This document shows, in pieces, positions 62,033 to 64,000 of a stretch of 64,000 nucleotides of DNA (position 1 is its first letter; each line of letters opens with the position of its first letter). Below the pieces are notes generated by a model. It was not told the DNA's origin. It saw nothing but the letters and a program-made list of their open reading frames with translations, and searched no databases. The stretch comes from Photorhabdus thracensis (GTDB taxonomy: Bacteria; Pseudomonadota; Gammaproteobacteria; Enterobacterales; Enterobacteriaceae), in assembly GCF_001010285.1 (NCBI RefSeq), contig NZ_CP011104.1, positions 2,418,001 through 2,482,000 on the forward strand, read 5' to 3'. The translations under genes were made by a program, and so were the position numbers.

Positions 62033-64000
62033 TTAGTCTTGATAGTAGTTCATATTGTCGCTGTGGCTACTGCTTTTTGTTCTCAATTCTGACGCTACCA
62101 TATTAAAGTAGGGTTTATCCTGCCAGACGTTAATGTCACCAATAATATAAATATTTTTACGGGCACGAGTGAGAGCAACATTCAGTAAATTAGGTTTACT
62201 TGCAGCCCACACTGCGCCACCAGCATTTTGAATATCACATCCAAGGACAAATATTACGGTATGGTTCTCTTTCCCCTGAAAGGTATGTACGGTTCCTATA
62301 TTTTGACTAATCCATTTAGAGAATTGTTTCTTTTTATCCTCCCTTTCAAGATATTGATAAAAATAATCTTTATGGGACGATAGTTCTTTACTTAGCTGCT
62401 GTTTAACCGCTTTGAATGGCGAAATAATATAAATCTGAGAAAGATTTTTTTCTTTTTCTACTAATGTAGTTAATAGCGTTAAGACTTCTTGAGCCAATGA
62501 TGGTTTGTACTGTTTTACAGTACAGCTCCCACCAGAGTGAATCCAACGATTATTGCCTAATATAGGATGAGGTTGTGGTTCGATTTTACTTGCCGATTCA
62601 CCGTGAATCATGCGGTTATCGTAGGCGATTTTGTTTGCCAGGCTAAACATAGGCTCAATACAGCGGCGATGAACCCATAAAGGAATTCCAATCCAAGCTG
62701 TTTTATCCATGATTGGAAGTTCACAACCGTAACGATTTGCTCTGTCAGCAATAGTTTGCACTGACCATTTATTAGGGCTCCATTCTTCAGAGTCTTTTTT
62801 TAGTAAGGTATTACTGATGTATTCAACTAACTTGGGAGGAGTTGTAAAAACAGGTTCTACTTGTAAAGGATCTCCAACCACGATAGCCCTTTTACTACGC
62901 CATAAACCTCCCACCGCAGCTTGAGGTATAGCTTGTCCTGCTTCGTCAATCAGTAACCAACCAAGCTCTTCACTTCCTAAGCTTCTAAACATCGAACCTA
63001 AGGAGGCAAAAGTTGTTGATACTACAGGCACTATCATAAATAGCAGCTGCCATATTTTTTTATCGTTAGGATCAGTCTTTCCATCAAGCATCTCTGGCAA
63101 TTTAAAAACTTTTTTGCGGAATATTTCATGCTTTAGTACTTCTAAAAGCCAAGCTTGGTGTAAGTCGAGTGCAGCGATAAAAAGCTGTGAGCGGAGATGG
63201 TTTATCGTTGGATCTTGCCAGTAGGCATTTCTTTGTAGCTCACTATCATTAATGTATTTTTCAGTGCTCGGAAGCTTCATCTCAGGATGTTCATTACAGA
63301 AACGAGCAAGTTTCTGCTGTTTAAGTGTATATGCGTCGTGTTTTTCCTGTAGTAACTGTTCTGCTTCTCGCTGCTTTTGTAACAATAACGGTTGCTGTTG
63401 AGTACAGGTATTAATTTCTTTGAGTAAATCTATACGTTGTTGCTTTAATGTCCGTTGTTGAAGATTAACGGTGCTGACATGCTTCTGATAGCTAGAATAG
63501 AGGGAGGGCCTAAAAATTCGGGTAAAAATATTAGGCTTATTGCGCTTCAGTTCTACTGCTTGTAAGTCTTTAATTTCTATCTCGCTTTCTAATACTTCCA
63601 GATGATGGTTTTGTTGTGCCAATCTCTGTTGGAGATTAGTGTAATCAGAAGATGCTTTGTCTCTGGCTTGCTTAAATGTCAGTAACCAGGTCTCAAGATT
63701 ATTCTTTTTAAGAAATAAGGCTATTTCATTGGCTGACTGACAACTTGTTATAAGCTGTTCTAGATTTTCCAGTATTTGATTAAAACGTTTTTTAGCGTCA
63801 GAGAAACTCTCTCTGGTTTGAAGTTCTCGCCAACGCCAGAAGTTCAAAAAATCTTTTGATTCCAGGCGATTAGCTTCTTCTTGGCTATATTTTTCGTAGT
63901 ATTTATCGAAGAAGAAGCGTTGTTTGAATTTTATCCTGTTTTTTTTGCGTCCAAGCACGGCAGAAATAGTTCCCCAGCAACGTTCCTCAAGGGATGTTAT
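62033..64000 (-). CDS. SF1 (UPF1/DNA2-like) helicase, C-terminal part
   Basis: The frame is still open at the right window edge and reads EERCWGTISAVLGRKKNR there, so the GTG at 63958 is not the start. At least 655 residues are visible. A long coiled-coil insertion (roughly the first 60-230 of the visible part, rich in Gln, Glu and Leu) is followed by helicase motif II LLIDEAGQAIPQA, motif III VVGDPLQVEP, motif V GTVHTFQGKENHTVIF and motif VI NVALTRARKNIYIIGD. The Walker A motif is outside. Such large helicases are common in defence islands. Role unknown. Confidence 0.88.
   Translation of the reverse strand: MTSLEERCWGTISAVLGRKKNRIKFKQRFFFDKYYEKYSQEEANRLESKDFLNFWRWRELQTRESFSDAKKRFNQILENLEQLITSCQSANEIALFLKKNNLETWLLTFKQARDKASSDYTNLQQRLAQQNHHLEVLESEIEIKDLQAVELKRNKPNIFTRIFRPSLYSSYQKHVSTVNLQQRTLKQQRIDLLKEINTCTQQQPLLLQKQREAEQLLQEKHDAYTLKQQKLARFCNEHPEMKLPSTEKYINDSELQRNAYWQDPTINHLRSQLFIAALDLHQAWLLEVLKHEIFRKKVFKLPEMLDGKTDPNDKKIWQLLFMIVPVVSTTFASLGSMFRSLGSEELGWLLIDEAGQAIPQAAVGGLWRSKRAIVVGDPLQVEPVFTTPPKLVEYISNTLLKKDSEEWSPNKWSVQTIADRANRYGCELPIMDKTAWIGIPLWVHRRCIEPMFSLANKIAYDNRMIHGESASKIEPQPHPILGNNRWIHSGGSCTVKQYKPSLAQEVLTLLTTLVEKEKNLSQIYIISPFKAVKQQLSKELSSHKDYFYQYLEREDKKKQFSKWISQNIGTVHTFQGKENHTVIFVLGCDIQNAGGAVWAASKPNLLNVALTRARKNIYIIGDINVWQDKPYFNMVASELRTKSSSHSDNMNYYQD

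Overview
The window looks like chromosomal DNA of a Photorhabdus- or Xenorhabdus-type enterobacterium. The core genes resemble E. coli orthologues closely (yhbS, yhbQ, yhbP, nrdDG, ridA, pyrBI, argI, rraB, valS, holC, pepA, lptFG, ampH, leuX), the intergenic DNA is AT-rich, and there are remnants of a TccC-type insecticidal toxin gene plus many decayed insertion sequences. The genus assignment is inference.

Layout. 1-1479: 5' part of a vgrG (type VI secretion spike), reverse strand. 1480-2660: AT-rich, essentially gene-free. 2661-3258: HigB/HigA-type toxin-antitoxin pair. 3367-13536: a seven-gene reverse-strand cluster of unusual composition: UbiA-family prenyltransferase, class I-like HMG-CoA reductase fused to an APH-type kinase, PEP-synthase/rifampin-phosphotransferase-like dikinase, double-GNAT protein, OleC-like adenylate-forming ligase, CDP-alcohol phosphatidyltransferase and CarS (CDP-archaeol synthase)-like protein. 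Its parts resemble steps of archaeal lipid synthesis, and it is the best candidate here for an undescribed system. 14137-15857: ubiT (yhbT) pseudogene split by a TnpB-only IS200/IS605-type element. 15854-20979: yhbS, yhbQ, a yhcN-like gene, yhbP, nrdG-nrdD with two NrdR boxes, ridA. 21072-25389: the pyrL-pyrB-pyrI operon, split between pyrB and pyrI by an AbiE toxin-antitoxin locus whose toxin gene is frameshifted, plus a MITE-like element. 25464-27061: argI with two ARG boxes, and rraB. 27177-28822: tccC remnants and an orphan gene. 28865-32222: cystine-type ABC transporter with two binding proteins. 32473-33622: IS630-family element. 33738-42630: valS, holC, pepA, lptF, lptG, ampH and a 28-residue membrane protein.

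The leuX tRNA gene (42976-43060) carries two tandem P4-type islands. Island 1 (about 43061-51493) has an intact integrase, a Ner-like regulator, a second IS630 copy, a row of CCCCCA repeats, a P4-like primase/helicase, an Ash-like protein, AlpA, a second type of integrase, and a structured leader with 67-bp tandem repeats and a perfect 22-bp palindrome. It ends in a second copy of the leuX 3' end. Island 2 (51494 to beyond the window) starts with a frameshifted integrase and carries defence cargo: an IetA/IetS-type AAA ATPase and subtilisin-like protease pair, an hsdR cut off by an IS982-family element, further IS remnants, a 39-residue ORF and the C-terminal part of a large SF1 helicase that runs off the right edge.

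How it fits together: housekeeping blocks are interrupted at three points (ubiT, pyrBI, leuX) by mobile or defence DNA, and several invaders are themselves decaying. The main intact accessory modules are the lipid-like cluster, the HigBA-like pair, the IetAS-like pair and the P4-like replication/regulation block.
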